DNA from: Wenzhouxiangella sediminis
GTDB lineage: Bacteria > Pseudomonadota > Gammaproteobacteria > Xanthomonadales > Wenzhouxiangellaceae
Direction of reading: 5' to 3'
DNA: 64,000 bases
Assembly: GCF_003410055.1 (NCBI RefSeq)
Contig: NZ_QUZK01000014.1
Span: 62,001-126,000 of the forward strand
The position numbers and the translations under genes were made by a program. Shown piece after piece: positions 49,077-56,770 of the stretch. The first letter of the stretch is position 1; every line of letters begins with the position of its first letter. The notes beneath the pieces were generated by a model. The model made no database searches, was not told the origin of the DNA, and saw only the letters and a list, made by a program, of their open reading frames with translations.

Positions 49077-49510
49077 CGGGTTCTCCGGTTCATGCAATTG
49101 CCTTTGCAGCCGCCCTCGGGCGGCCGGTTGATTCTTCTTCCGACGACCAGGCCGATCGCCGCCGCGCCCAACCAGCAAACCAGCGACACGGCCAGGTACA
49201 GGACGCCGCCGGTCGCCTCCAGGGAAAGCAGCTCGACGCTGAAGGTCGAAAAGGTCGTCAACGCCCCGCAGAACCCGGCCATCAGGCCCACTGAAAGGCC
49301 CGGCGGCAGCCTGCGGATTCGGCCCGGCTCACTGAAGGCCAGAACCAGGCCGATCAGGCATGAGCCGGCTGCATTGACGCCCAGAAGGGCCAGCGGCAGT
49401 CCGCCCGGCGCCGGCGCCCATGCCGCGAGCACCAGCACGCGCAGCATTCCGCCGAAGGCGCCCCCGGCCGCCACCGCCGCATAAACACCGGGAGATACGC
49501 CCGCGTTCAC
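49070..49510 (-). CDS. crcB: CrcB/Fluc-type fluoride channel subunit, second copy
   Basis: Four-helix subunit of a dual-topology fluoride channel. GTG at 49510 gives 146 residues and overlaps the first crcB stop by 4 bp. The family motifs are present: NAAGSCLIGLV and GFCGALTTFSTFSVE, the latter with the conserved TTFSTF fluoride-track residues. The first-helix GAxxRY motif is degraded to GGAFGGMLRV, unlike the partner, which points to a specialised heterodimer subunit. The C-terminal tail is short and Cys-containing. Confidence in family is high, in assembly lower. Confidence 0.9.
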   Translation of the reverse strand: MNAGVSPGVYAAVAAGGAFGGMLRVLVLAAWAPAPGGLPLALLGVNAAGSCLIGLVLAFSEPGRIRRLPPGLSVGLMAGFCGALTTFSTFSVELLSLEATGGVLYLAVSLVCWLGAAAIGLVVGRRINRPPEGGCKGNCMNRRTRC

Positions 49511-49896
49511 GAGCCGATTCCCGCCGCGACCATGCGACCCGCCAGGGCAAAGAGCAGCCCGCCGGCGATCGAAACCAGCACATAGCCCGCTGCCGCCACC
49601 CGGCGTCGGGACTGCCACAGACCCACGGTCTCCATGCTGAACGTAGAAACCGTCGTGTAACTGCCCAGGAAGCCGCCAAGCAGAAACCCGGACACGAGCG
49701 TGCCGGACGTTTCGAGGGAGCCCGCGAGCGCACCCGCCGCAAGGCAGCCGCTGAGATTGACCGCCAGCGTGGTGGCCAAGGGGTACGTGAATCCGCTGCG
49801 CAGCAACCACTCGCCCAGGCCGAAGCGGGCGACCGCGCCCAGCGCACTGCCCAACCCCACCCATGCCAGCTCGACCATCCCGGGCAGCGCAGCCAC
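49507..49896 (-). CDS. crcB: CrcB/Fluc-type fluoride channel subunit, first copy
   Basis: Fluoride exporter subunit of 129 residues with the consensus N-terminal GSALGAVARFGLGEW, NLSGCLAAGAL and GFLGSYTTVSTFSMET motifs. Its stop overlaps the GTG start of the second crcB (GTGA). Tandem crcB pairs encode heterodimeric Fluc channels in some Gram-positives, and single genes are more common in gammaproteobacteria. No fluoride riboswitch is visible: only 6 bases separate it from the upstream FAH gene. Confidence 0.92.
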   Translation of the reverse strand: MAALPGMVELAWVGLGSALGAVARFGLGEWLLRSGFTYPLATTLAVNLSGCLAAGALAGSLETSGTLVSGFLLGGFLGSYTTVSTFSMETVGLWQSRRRVAAAGYVLVSIAGGLLFALAGRMVAAGIGS

Positions 49897-49902
49897 TACG
49901 CT

Positions 49903-50589
49903 TCAGGAAGCGACGATCTCGAAATCGAGTTCCGGCAGCCCCTCCACACGGGCGCATACGCGCTCGCCCGGCGCCAGCGCCGAAACCCCCGCGGGCGTAC
50001 CGGTAAACACCGCATCGCCGGCGGCCAGCGTGACTGTGCGCGAGAGCTGCGCCAGCAGCTCCGCAACGGGCCAGATCATCTGTCCGAGCCAACCGGCCTG
50101 GCGTCTCTGGCCGTCCACCGAAAGAGCGATGGCGGTTTCCGCTTCGGGCTGCCAGTCACGCGCGGGAACAATCAGCCCGACCGGCCCTGCCTGGTCGAAG
50201 CCCTTGCTCATTTCCCATGGCTGGCCGGCCTGCTTGGCGCGGGTCTGCACGTCGCGCCGGGTCAAGTCCACCCCCGCGGCATAGCCGAAGACCGCCGCGG
50301 CCGCCTGCTCCGGCGTCAGATTCCGACCACCGGAGGCCAGAAGCACCACCAGCTCCACCTCGTGGTGAAGCTCGGCGGTATCCGGCGGATACATCACGGT
50401 CTCGGCGTGGACCAGCGCCTGGGCGGGCTTTGAAAAGAACACCGGTGCCGAGCGCTCGGGATCGACACCCATTTCACGCGCATGATCGGCGTAGTTCCGC
50501 CCCACGCACCAGGCGTGGCGGACAGGGAAAGACCGTCCGTCGCTGACCGGCAGCTCCGGCGGCTGCCAGGATACGGCCGCCTCGCTCAT
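49903..50589 (-). CDS. Fumarylacetoacetate hydrolase family protein (acylpyruvase-like)
   Basis: FAH-fold hydrolase/decarboxylase of 228 residues, substrate unknown, probably an acylpyruvate or oxaloacetate-type ketoacid. Blocks: [24 protein letters not shown] (metal-binding Glu), [14 protein letters not shown] and [19 protein letters not shown]. The start overlaps trpS by 4 bp (ATGA). Similar YcgM-type proteins are found throughout gammaproteobacteria. Confidence 0.93.
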   Translation of the reverse strand: MSEAAVSWQPPELPVSDGRSFPVRHAWCVGRNYADHAREMGVDPERSAPVFFSKPAQALVHAETVMYPPDTAELHHEVELVVLLASGGRNLTPEQAAAAVFGYAAGVDLTRRDVQTRAKQAGQPWEMSKGFDQAGPVGLIVPARDWQPEAETAIALSVDGQRRQAGWLGQMIWPVAELLAQLSRTVTLAAGDAVFTGTPAGVSALAPGERVCARVEGLPELDFEIVAS

Positions 50590-51596
50590 CCCAGCGAACG
50601 AATGCCGACGGCTTCGCGCAACTCGGCGATGAACGGCCGGCTGAGCTCGCGCGCCTTCTCTGCGCCCCGCTCGAGCTCCTGCTCGACCTTGTGCGGGTTG
50701 TTGATCAGTGCCTCATAGCGTTCGCGCGGCCCCTCGAGTTCGGCATTGATCAGCTGGAACAACTGCTGCTTGACCTCTCCCCAGGCGATACCGTCGGCAA
50801 AGGCCTGGCGCATCTCGCCTCGCTGGCGCTCGCTGGCGAAGGCGGCGTAGACCGAGTAAACGGCGGCCTTGTCGGGATCCTTGGGCTCGCCGGGCTCCTG
50901 TGAGTTGGTCTTGATCTTCATGATCGCCTTCCTGAGCTTCTTCTCCGGCAGCCACAGGGGGATCGTGTTGTCGTAGCTCTTCGACATCTTGCGCCCGTCC
51001 GTGCCGGGCAACGTGGCCACGTGCTCGTCGACCTGGGCCTCGGGCAGCACGAAATGCTCGCCGTAGCGATGATTGAAGCGCTGGGCGATGTCGCGCGCCA
51101 TTTCCAGGTGCTGGATCTGATCCTTGCCCACCGGCACGATGTTGGCGTTGAACATCAGGATGTCGGCCGCCATCAGGACCGGATAGCAGAACAGGCCCAT
51201 GGTGATGCCGTAATCGGGGTCATCGGACGCGCCGACGTTGTCGTCGACGGCCGCCTTGTAGGCGTGGGCGCGGTTCATCAGCCCCTTGGCCGTCACGCAG
51301 GTCAGAAGCCAGGTCAGTTCCGGAATCTCGGTGATGTCCGACTGGCGGTAGAAAACCGAGCGCGAGGTATCCAGTCCCAGGGCGAGCCAGGTCGCGGCGA
51401 TCTCCAGCGTCGACTGCTGCACGCGGGCCGGATCCTCGCACTTGACCAGGGCGTGGTAGTCGGCCAGGAAGTAGAACGAATCCGTTGCGGCGTCGCGGCT
51501 GGCCACGACCGCCGGCTTGATCGCACCGACGTAGTTGCCGAGATGCGGGGTGCCGGTCGTGGTGATGCCGGTGAGAACACGCTTGTTGGCAGTCAT
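50586..51596 (-). CDS. trpS: Tryptophanyl-tRNA synthetase
   Basis: Charges tRNA-Trp. ATG at 51596 gives 336 residues, matching the family; the longer frame to 51668 overlaps the RuBisCO-like gene region and is unlikely. The class I motifs are visible: the HIGH equivalent TPHLGN at residues 15-20 and the KMSKS loop [10 protein letters not shown]. Only 70 bp separate it from the divergent RuBisCO-like gene. Confidence 0.97.
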   Translation of the reverse strand: MTANKRVLTGITTTGTPHLGNYVGAIKPAVVASRDAATDSFYFLADYHALVKCEDPARVQQSTLEIAATWLALGLDTSRSVFYRQSDITEIPELTWLLTCVTAKGLMNRAHAYKAAVDDNVGASDDPDYGITMGLFCYPVLMAADILMFNANIVPVGKDQIQHLEMARDIAQRFNHRYGEHFVLPEAQVDEHVATLPGTDGRKMSKSYDNTIPLWLPEKKLRKAIMKIKTNSQEPGEPKDPDKAAVYSVYAAFASERQRGEMRQAFADGIAWGEVKQQLFQLINAELEGPRERYEALINNPHKVEQELERGAEKARELSRPFIAELREAVGIRSLG

Positions 51597-51666
51597 GGGC
51601 TGGCAGCTGGGGTATGGTCGAAAGGCGTTATTGTAAGCGGTCGGAGACGCCCACCGGAGCGCAATC

Positions 51667-52776
51667 ATGGCAAGTCCGTTGATCGAAGCGACCTACGTCG
51701 CCACGCGGCCCGATCGAGCCGTACCCGAACTCGCCGAGGCCGTGGCGCGAGAACAGAGTCTCGAGATCGTGCCGGAGCTGATTCCCGAATCGATCCGCGA
51801 GCGGCTTCTGGGACGTGTGCTCGAGGTACAACACATCGAGGAGGGTCGCTGGGCGATGCGCATCGGCTACCCCGCGGAACTGGCGAGCGATCAGATCGGC
51901 CAGCTCCTGCAACTCCTCTACGGTAATGTCTCCTTCTATCCCCGCATTCGACTGACGGAGCTGGCCCTGCCCGAAGCGTTGCTTCAGGCACTGCCCGGGC
52001 CGTCGGGCGGCATCGATCGAATCCGCGAACTCAACGGCGCCGGCAACCGAGCCATGCTGATGACCGTGCTCAAGCCCCGGGGCAGTCGCCCGGAGCAACT
52101 GGCGGATCTCGCCCTGCGCTTCGCGCGCGGCGGCGGCGACCTGCTCAAGGACGATCAGAACCTGGTCGAAAGCGACGTTCAGGCATTCAGAAAAAGAATA
52201 AGGTTATGCAGCCAGTCGATTGAAAAGGCGCAGGAAATGACCGGGAGAAGGTGCCTCTATTTGCCGCATGCCGCCGGCAGCGGCGATCACCTGAAACGGC
52301 AACTCGAAGCCGTCTCGGAAGCCGGCCTCCACGGTGTCGTGCTCTGCCCCTGGGTGATGGGCCTGGAATCGGCCGCCGCGGCAGCACGGGAATTCGACCT
52401 GATGTGGCTGGCTCATCCGGCCATGGCCGGCAGCATGACCGAACCGGACGACCGCGGCGTGAGCACCGAGGTGCTGCTCGGCACCCTTGTGCGCGCGGCC
52501 GGCGCGGACATCAGCATTTTCCCCGGCAGCGGGGGACGGATCAGCTCGGGCCACGACGATGAACGAGCGACCTGCCGGGCCCTGACGAAATCCATGGAGC
52601 CTCTGCGCCCCACCCTGCCGTGCACGGGCGGGGGCAAGCGGCTCGAATCGGTGGGCGAAGCCGGCAGACGCCATGGACCGGATTACGCCGTCCTCGTCGG
52701 CGGGGACCTGCTCAGGCAGCGCGACAAGCTGGAGGAGGCAACACGCCGAGCGGTTTCGGAGCTGGCGAGCCCCTGA
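51667..52776 (+). CDS. RuBisCO-like protein (form IV)
   Basis: Member of the RuBisCO large-subunit superfamily, 369 residues, shorter than carboxylating forms. Recognisable positions: N87 (LLYGNVS), K136 (TVLKPRG), K161-D162-D163 ([11 protein letters not shown]), H250 (LAHPAMAG), FPGSGGRIS replacing loop 6, and T320-G-G-G plus VGGDLL as phosphate-binding glycines. The metal-binding residue normally Glu after KDD is Gln here (Q164). The loop-6 lysine is absent. These make carboxylation unlikely; enolase or isomerase chemistry as in methylthioribulose or other sugar-phosphate metabolism is more plausible. mtnA is in the same window but 46 kb away. It stands alone, divergent from trpS. Confidence 0.9.
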   Translation: MASPLIEATYVATRPDRAVPELAEAVAREQSLEIVPELIPESIRERLLGRVLEVQHIEEGRWAMRIGYPAELASDQIGQLLQLLYGNVSFYPRIRLTELALPEALLQALPGPSGGIDRIRELNGAGNRAMLMTVLKPRGSRPEQLADLALRFARGGGDLLKDDQNLVESDVQAFRKRIRLCSQSIEKAQEMTGRRCLYLPHAAGSGDHLKRQLEAVSEAGLHGVVLCPWVMGLESAAAAAREFDLMWLAHPAMAGSMTEPDDRGVSTEVLLGTLVRAAGADISIFPGSGGRISSGHDDERATCRALTKSMEPLRPTLPCTGGGKRLESVGEAGRRHGPDYAVLVGGDLLRQRDKLEEATRRAVSELASP

Positions 52777-52781
52777 AAGCG

Positions 52782-53186
52782 TCAGGCGAGGCGCGCGCCC
52801 GGATCGACGGGAATCGGCTCCATGTCGTCGTCGACGGCCACCATGGCCAGGTGCCCCTCGATGGCCAGCTTCTGCTCGCCGCTGCGAGCATTCTCGAGCA
52901 TGATCTGGACTCGAACGGTCGCCGAGGTCCGCCCCACGCGGGTGACCTCGCCGATCAATTCCACGATTGCGCCCTGGGGAATCGGCACCTTGAAGTCCAC
53001 GCGATCCATCGAGACGGTGACTACCTGGCAGCGCGCGAACCGCGTGGCCGTCAGGAAGGCCACCTCATCCATCCACTGCAGGGCGGTGCCGCCGTAGAGC
53101 GTGCCGATTGGATTGGTGTCCTGGGGGAACACCAGCTTGGTGATGCGCGTTATCGACTGCGCGATGCGGTCAGGCTGAGCGTCCAT
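52782..53186 (-). CDS. Acyl-CoA thioesterase, hotdog fold (YciA-like)
   Basis: Hydrolyses acyl-CoA thioesters. ATG at 53186 gives 134 residues; the upstream frame runs into the terminator region. The hotdog core is clear: NPIGTLYGGTALQWMDEVAF with the catalytic Asp, then VTVSMDRVDFKVPIPQGAIVELIGEV and the C-terminal LAMVAVDDDMEPIPV. It converges on the RuBisCO-like gene, leaving 5 bp between the two stops. Confidence 0.92.
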   Translation of the reverse strand: MDAQPDRIAQSITRITKLVFPQDTNPIGTLYGGTALQWMDEVAFLTATRFARCQVVTVSMDRVDFKVPIPQGAIVELIGEVTRVGRTSATVRVQIMLENARSGEQKLAIEGHLAMVAVDDDMEPIPVDPGARLA

Positions 53187-53224
53187 CCAGGCAGTATATC
53201 GGAGCGACGGGCCGGCGACGGGAC

Positions 53225-53254
53225 AAAAAAGAGCCCCGCGAAGTCGCGAGGCTC
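53225..53254 (-). terminator. Rho-independent terminator of ahpC-ahpD
   Basis: Stem GAGCCCCGCG/CGCGAGGCTC (one mismatch) at 53231-53254, flanked by AAAAAA at 53225-53230, a T-run for minus-strand transcripts. It lies about 60 bp after the ahpD stop. Confidence 0.85.
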
Positions 53255-53314
53255 GAACAAGGGTTCGGGGCACGAACCCATGGCACAACCATCAATCGGA
53301 AGAATACACCGGGC

Positions 53315-53875
53315 TCATGCAGCCGCCTTCACACCGCCCGACAGGCCCTCGGCGTCGAAGACCGTGGCCACGGCGTGCATCACCGAGGCAATGCGTACGG
53401 CGTGCTGGACGACATCGCTGCCCACCCCGGCCTGCTTGAGGACCTTTTCGTGGCTGTCGATGCACAGCCCGCAGCCGTTGACCGCGGAGACGGCCAGCGA
53501 CATCAACTCGAAGTCGGCCTTGTCGATGCCGGGTCGACCGATGACGCTCATCCGAAGTCCGGCCGGCATGCTGCCGTACTCTTCGTTGGATGCCAGGTGG
53601 ACGAAACGGTAGTAGACATTGTTCATGCCCATGATCGCGGCAGCGGCTTTCGCGGCGTTGAGCCATTCCTCACCGAGCTTCGGCGTGACTTCCCCCTCGA
53701 TTGACGCGAGCAGCTCCTGGTTGCGGCTGGCGATGGCGGTCGCCAGGGCGGTGCCGAACACCTGCTCGGCCGACATGCCGTCTGGTGCGCGTTCGGGATC
53801 GAGGACATTGCCGATATTGATGCGCAGATCCTTGGCGTAGTCGGGAATCTGTCGCTTGATGCTGTCGATACTCAT
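53315..53875 (-). CDS. ahpD: Alkyl hydroperoxide reductase-associated thioredoxin-like protein AhpD
   Basis: Carboxymuconolactone-fold reductase that recharges AhpC. ATG at 53875 gives 186 residues; upstream codons overlap no gene but lack coding character. The redox pair is C135-x-x-C138 (NGCGLCIDSHE) with H142 completing the motif. In Mycobacterium AhpD links AhpC to lipoamide and NADH, and the nearby pdhABC genes could supply lipoyl protein, but that is speculative. Downstream of ahpC on the same strand with a 161-bp gap. Confidence 0.95.
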   Translation of the reverse strand: MSIDSIKRQIPDYAKDLRINIGNVLDPERAPDGMSAEQVFGTALATAIASRNQELLASIEGEVTPKLGEEWLNAAKAAAAIMGMNNVYYRFVHLASNEEYGSMPAGLRMSVIGRPGIDKADFELMSLAVSAVNGCGLCIDSHEKVLKQAGVGSDVVQHAVRIASVMHAVATVFDAEGLSGGVKAAA

Positions 53876-54036
53876 GGAATCACTCGCTTCTCTGGAATGC
53901 GTGGATTTCAGACCGTCCCGGGTCGCCCTGCGCCCCTCGCGCTTGGGCAATTGCCGGAAGGGCCGGGAAGCCGCGCCCGGCGGACGCGGCTTCCCTGGGC
54001 GACTCGATGCGACGCGTCGCGTCGCTTCAAGCCGAC

Positions 54037-54576
54037 TCAGGCCGCCTGGAGAACGTCGTCGCCCGGCTGCCAGTTGCAGGGACAGAGTTCGTCGGTCTGC
54101 AGCGCGTCGAGAATGCGCAGCACTTCCTTGGGGTTGCGGCCGACGCTCATGTCGGTGACGGACACGTGGCGGATGATGCCCTGCGGATCCACCAGGAAGG
54201 TGGCGCGCGTGGCCACACCCTCTTCCGGATGCAGGATGCCCAGCGCGGAGCTCAGCTCGCGCTTGACGTCGGCGAGCATCGGGATCTGGAGATCCTTGAG
54301 ATCTTCGTGATGCTGGCGCCAGGCCAGGTGCACGAATTCGGTATCCGTGCTCGCGGCAAGCACCTGGCAGTCGCGATCGGCGAACTCGTCGGCCAGGTCG
54401 CTGAAGGCCTTGATTTCCGTCGGGCAAACGAAGGTGAAGTCCTTCGGATAGAAGAACACCAGCTGCCACTTGCCTTCGTAGCTACTGTTGTCGATATCGG
54501 TGAAGGCGGACTCCATGTCCGTGGTCACGGTGGCCTTCAGCTTATAGTTGGGGAACTTGTCACCAATCGTCAGCAT
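54037..54576 (-). CDS. ahpC: Peroxiredoxin AhpC
   Basis: Two-cysteine peroxidase that reduces hydrogen peroxide and alkyl peroxides. The 179-residue protein has the peroxidatic C51 in FTFVCPTEIKAF, and C-terminal C165 and C167 in DELCPCNWQPGDD. The extra Cys pair and partner AhpD match the mycobacterial-type subgroup rather than the enteric AhpC-AhpF system. A strong AAAGGAG SD precedes the start. It is divergent from oxyR, so peroxide induction through OxyR is likely. Confidence 0.96.
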   Translation of the reverse strand: MLTIGDKFPNYKLKATVTTDMESAFTDIDNSSYEGKWQLVFFYPKDFTFVCPTEIKAFSDLADEFADRDCQVLAASTDTEFVHLAWRQHHEDLKDLQIPMLADVKRELSSALGILHPEEGVATRATFLVDPQGIIRHVSVTDMSVGRNPKEVLRILDALQTDELCPCNWQPGDDVLQAA

Positions 54577-54678
54577 TTTATTGGAACTCCTTTTATTTCA
54601 AACACTTGAATTGATCCATCCGGCAGGCAACTTTGCCTCGCCGGTCACTAGGATCGGGGCGGAGGCAAGCCTTTTCAA

Positions 54679-54715
54679 ATTGATTGTCCCAATGCCCTCC
54701 ATAGTTACTTGATAT
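54679..54715 (+). promoter_or_regulatory. Putative OxyR-binding site
   Basis: Four tetramers at 7-base spacing: ATTG, CAAT, ATAG, ATAT, against the consensus ATAG-N7-CTAT-N7-ATAG-N7-CTAT, 13 of 16 tetramer positions match. It lies between divergent ahpC and oxyR and covers an in-frame ATG at 54714, which supports ATG 54726 as the oxyR start. Confidence 0.5.
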
Positions 54716-54725
54716 GATTCGGGCC

Positions 54726-55649
54726 ATGAACCTTCGCGCCCTTCAATACCTCATCGCGTTGGCCGACGTTCGCCACTTTTCGCGCGCGGCAGAGCGCTGC
54801 CACGTCAGCCAGCCGACGCTGAGTACGCAGATCCGGAAACTGGAAGACGAGCTGGAAGTCCAGTTGGTCGAACGTCACCCGAGGCAGGTGATGCTGACGC
54901 CGGTCGGCGAAGAAATCGTGGGCCGCGCGCGCACGCTCCTCGGGGAGATGGAAGCCATCCGCGCCATCGCGCGGCGATCGCGGGACCCCCACAGCGGCAC
55001 GGTTCGCATCGGGATCTTCCCCACCCTGGCACCCTACTTCCTGCCGCACGTCATTCCGAATGTGCGACAGACCTTCCCCCGTCTGACCCTTCGGCTGTAC
55101 GAGGAAAAAACCGAGGATGTCATTCGCATGCTGGGCGATGGCAAGCTGGATGCCGGGCTGCTGGCCCTGCCGGTGTCGGAGGACTGGCTGGAAAGCCGGA
55201 CGCTCTTCGAGGAACCGTTCGTGCTCGCCCTGCCGGAAAACCACCCGCTCGCGGCCAAGCCGCAGGTCCGGATGGAAGACCTCGCGGACCAGGAGTTGCT
55301 CCTGCTCGAGGACGGACACTGCCTGCGCGAGCAGGCCCTGGAAGTCTGCCAGCTCACCGGCGCGCACGAACAACTCGATTTCCACGCCACCAGCATGGAG
55401 ACCCTGCGGCATATGGTCGCGGCAAATACCGGCATCACCCTGATGCCGACCCTGTCGGTCAAGCCGCCCCTGGCCAATACCGACAATCTCGTCACCCGAC
55501 CGTTTGCCGAGCCGGGGCCGAAACGCACCATCGCCATGGTCTGGCGCAAGTCCTCGGCGCTCGCCGACTTTCTCGAGGAGCTGGCCGGGATCTTCGCCGC
55601 CATCGAGCCCGAATTGCTCGCCCCGCCACGGGCCGGCGAAAGGGATTGA
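54726..55649 (+). CDS. oxyR: Hydrogen-peroxide-sensing transcription factor OxyR
   Basis: LysR-type activator of peroxide defence. With ATG 54726 the redox cysteines fall exactly at C199 and C208 (GHCLREQALEVC), the numbers of E. coli OxyR; the alternative ATG at 54714 would add four residues. The N-terminal helix-turn-helix reads FSRAAERCHVSQPTLSTQIRKLE. It is divergent from ahpC, its expected target, with 137-150 bp between starts holding a putative OxyR site. Confidence 0.97.
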   Translation: MNLRALQYLIALADVRHFSRAAERCHVSQPTLSTQIRKLEDELEVQLVERHPRQVMLTPVGEEIVGRARTLLGEMEAIRAIARRSRDPHSGTVRIGIFPTLAPYFLPHVIPNVRQTFPRLTLRLYEEKTEDVIRMLGDGKLDAGLLALPVSEDWLESRTLFEEPFVLALPENHPLAAKPQVRMEDLADQELLLLEDGHCLREQALEVCQLTGAHEQLDFHATSMETLRHMVAANTGITLMPTLSVKPPLANTDNLVTRPFAEPGPKRTIAMVWRKSSALADFLEELAGIFAAIEPELLAPPRAGERD

Positions 55650-55672
55650 GCGCACCGGGAGGCGCAGTCCGG

Positions 55673-56770
55673 CTATTCTTCGCTGGCGCCTTCCGGGGCC
55701 ACGAGCAGATCCTCCACCGACGGCCTCAAACGATCGAAGCGATCGGCCTCCAGCGCGAACTGCCAGGGCGACAGTCGCCCGTCGACGGCGACGATGTCGA
55801 TCTCGACTCCGGCAGCCTCCTCGGCGGTCACCGACCCGCCCTCGCCTTCTGCGGTCGCAGGGTCCTGAGACGACCCGGATCCGGTAGCGGCCTCCTCCCC
55901 GGCTACCCGGAAGTGCACCCAGTCACCTGCCTCGTCGGAAAACGTGGTCGCCGAGAAGACCATGCCGTCGCGTGTCGTGAACAAGGTCTCCACCGCGTCC
56001 GCGGGCACCGATGTCGGCTCGTGGGGCCGCACGTCGGCCATATTGAGCTTGGCCAAGGCGTTGGCCGTCTGCCGCAACTGCCAGGCCTGCTTGACTTCAC
56101 GATCGGCGGGCGGGTCGAGCATGACCCAGACACTGCCCTCCGCATCACCGGGCCGCAGCTCGACGTTCTCATCACCTGGATGCCGCACCGACACTTCACG
56201 GATTTCGGGGGCCGGGATGTCCATGATGGCGCGCTCGAGCCACGCCATCCGCTCTAGCGGAACGTCCAGGGTCCGGCCGGCCAGCCAGGCCTGCTCCCGT
56301 CCTTCCAGTCGCACGTAACGACCGATTTCCGCCGGATCCCGCTTGCCGAGGATCAGCGAGGGCAAGTCGCTGTCGGGAAAGCGCAGCAAGGTTCCGCCGC
56401 CGGTTTCCTCGCCCGGGGCCGCCACGCCGAGGCGCGAGTACCATTCCGGATTGGCGGTGCGCGCTTCCAGCCTTCGAGCCTCGGACAGTTCCCGAAGCAG
56501 GCCGTGAATTCGGGCGAAATCCGCTTCGTAATCGTGCTTCTCGCGCATGCGCCATCGCTCTCGCGCCCGATGAAGGGTGGCCACCGTCCGGCCGTCGGGG
56601 GCGACGATCTCCATGGCATCGATATCGTTGACACGCGCGGCCAGTCCGGGCAGCAGTTCACCGTCACGCTCAGCGGAACCAGGTTCGTCCGCCCGGTCGA
56701 CAAGCAACAGTGCCAGCACCACGGCAAGCAGCGTGGCCGTTGCCAGTATGAGCAGGTTGCGGACGTTCAT
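55673..56770 (-). CDS. DUF4340-domain protein of the ABC exporter operon
   Basis: 365 residues with one N-terminal membrane anchor (LLILATATLLAVVLALLLV) and a large periplasmic region of DUF4340 type (repeated strand motifs such as WRMREKHDYEADF and GDWVHFRVAG, and an acidic linker ATGSGSSQDPATAEGEGG). DUF4340 proteins are regularly found downstream of GldF/GldG-like ABC components. The start overlaps gldG-like by 4 bp. Its job within the exporter is unknown. Confidence 0.88.
   Translation of the reverse strand: MNVRNLLILATATLLAVVLALLLVDRADEPGSAERDGELLPGLAARVNDIDAMEIVAPDGRTVATLHRARERWRMREKHDYEADFARIHGLLRELSEARRLEARTANPEWYSRLGVAAPGEETGGGTLLRFPDSDLPSLILGKRDPAEIGRYVRLEGREQAWLAGRTLDVPLERMAWLERAIMDIPAPEIREVSVRHPGDENVELRPGDAEGSVWVMLDPPADREVKQAWQLRQTANALAKLNMADVRPHEPTSVPADAVETLFTTRDGMVFSATTFSDEAGDWVHFRVAGEEAATGSGSSQDPATAEGEGGSVTAEEAAGVEIDIVAVDGRLSPWQFALEADRFDRLRPSVEDLLVAPEGASEE

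Noticed and set aside
49897-49902. Fluoride riboswitch before crcB
   Set aside because: Only 6 bases separate crcB from the upstream gene, leaving no room for an aptamer.
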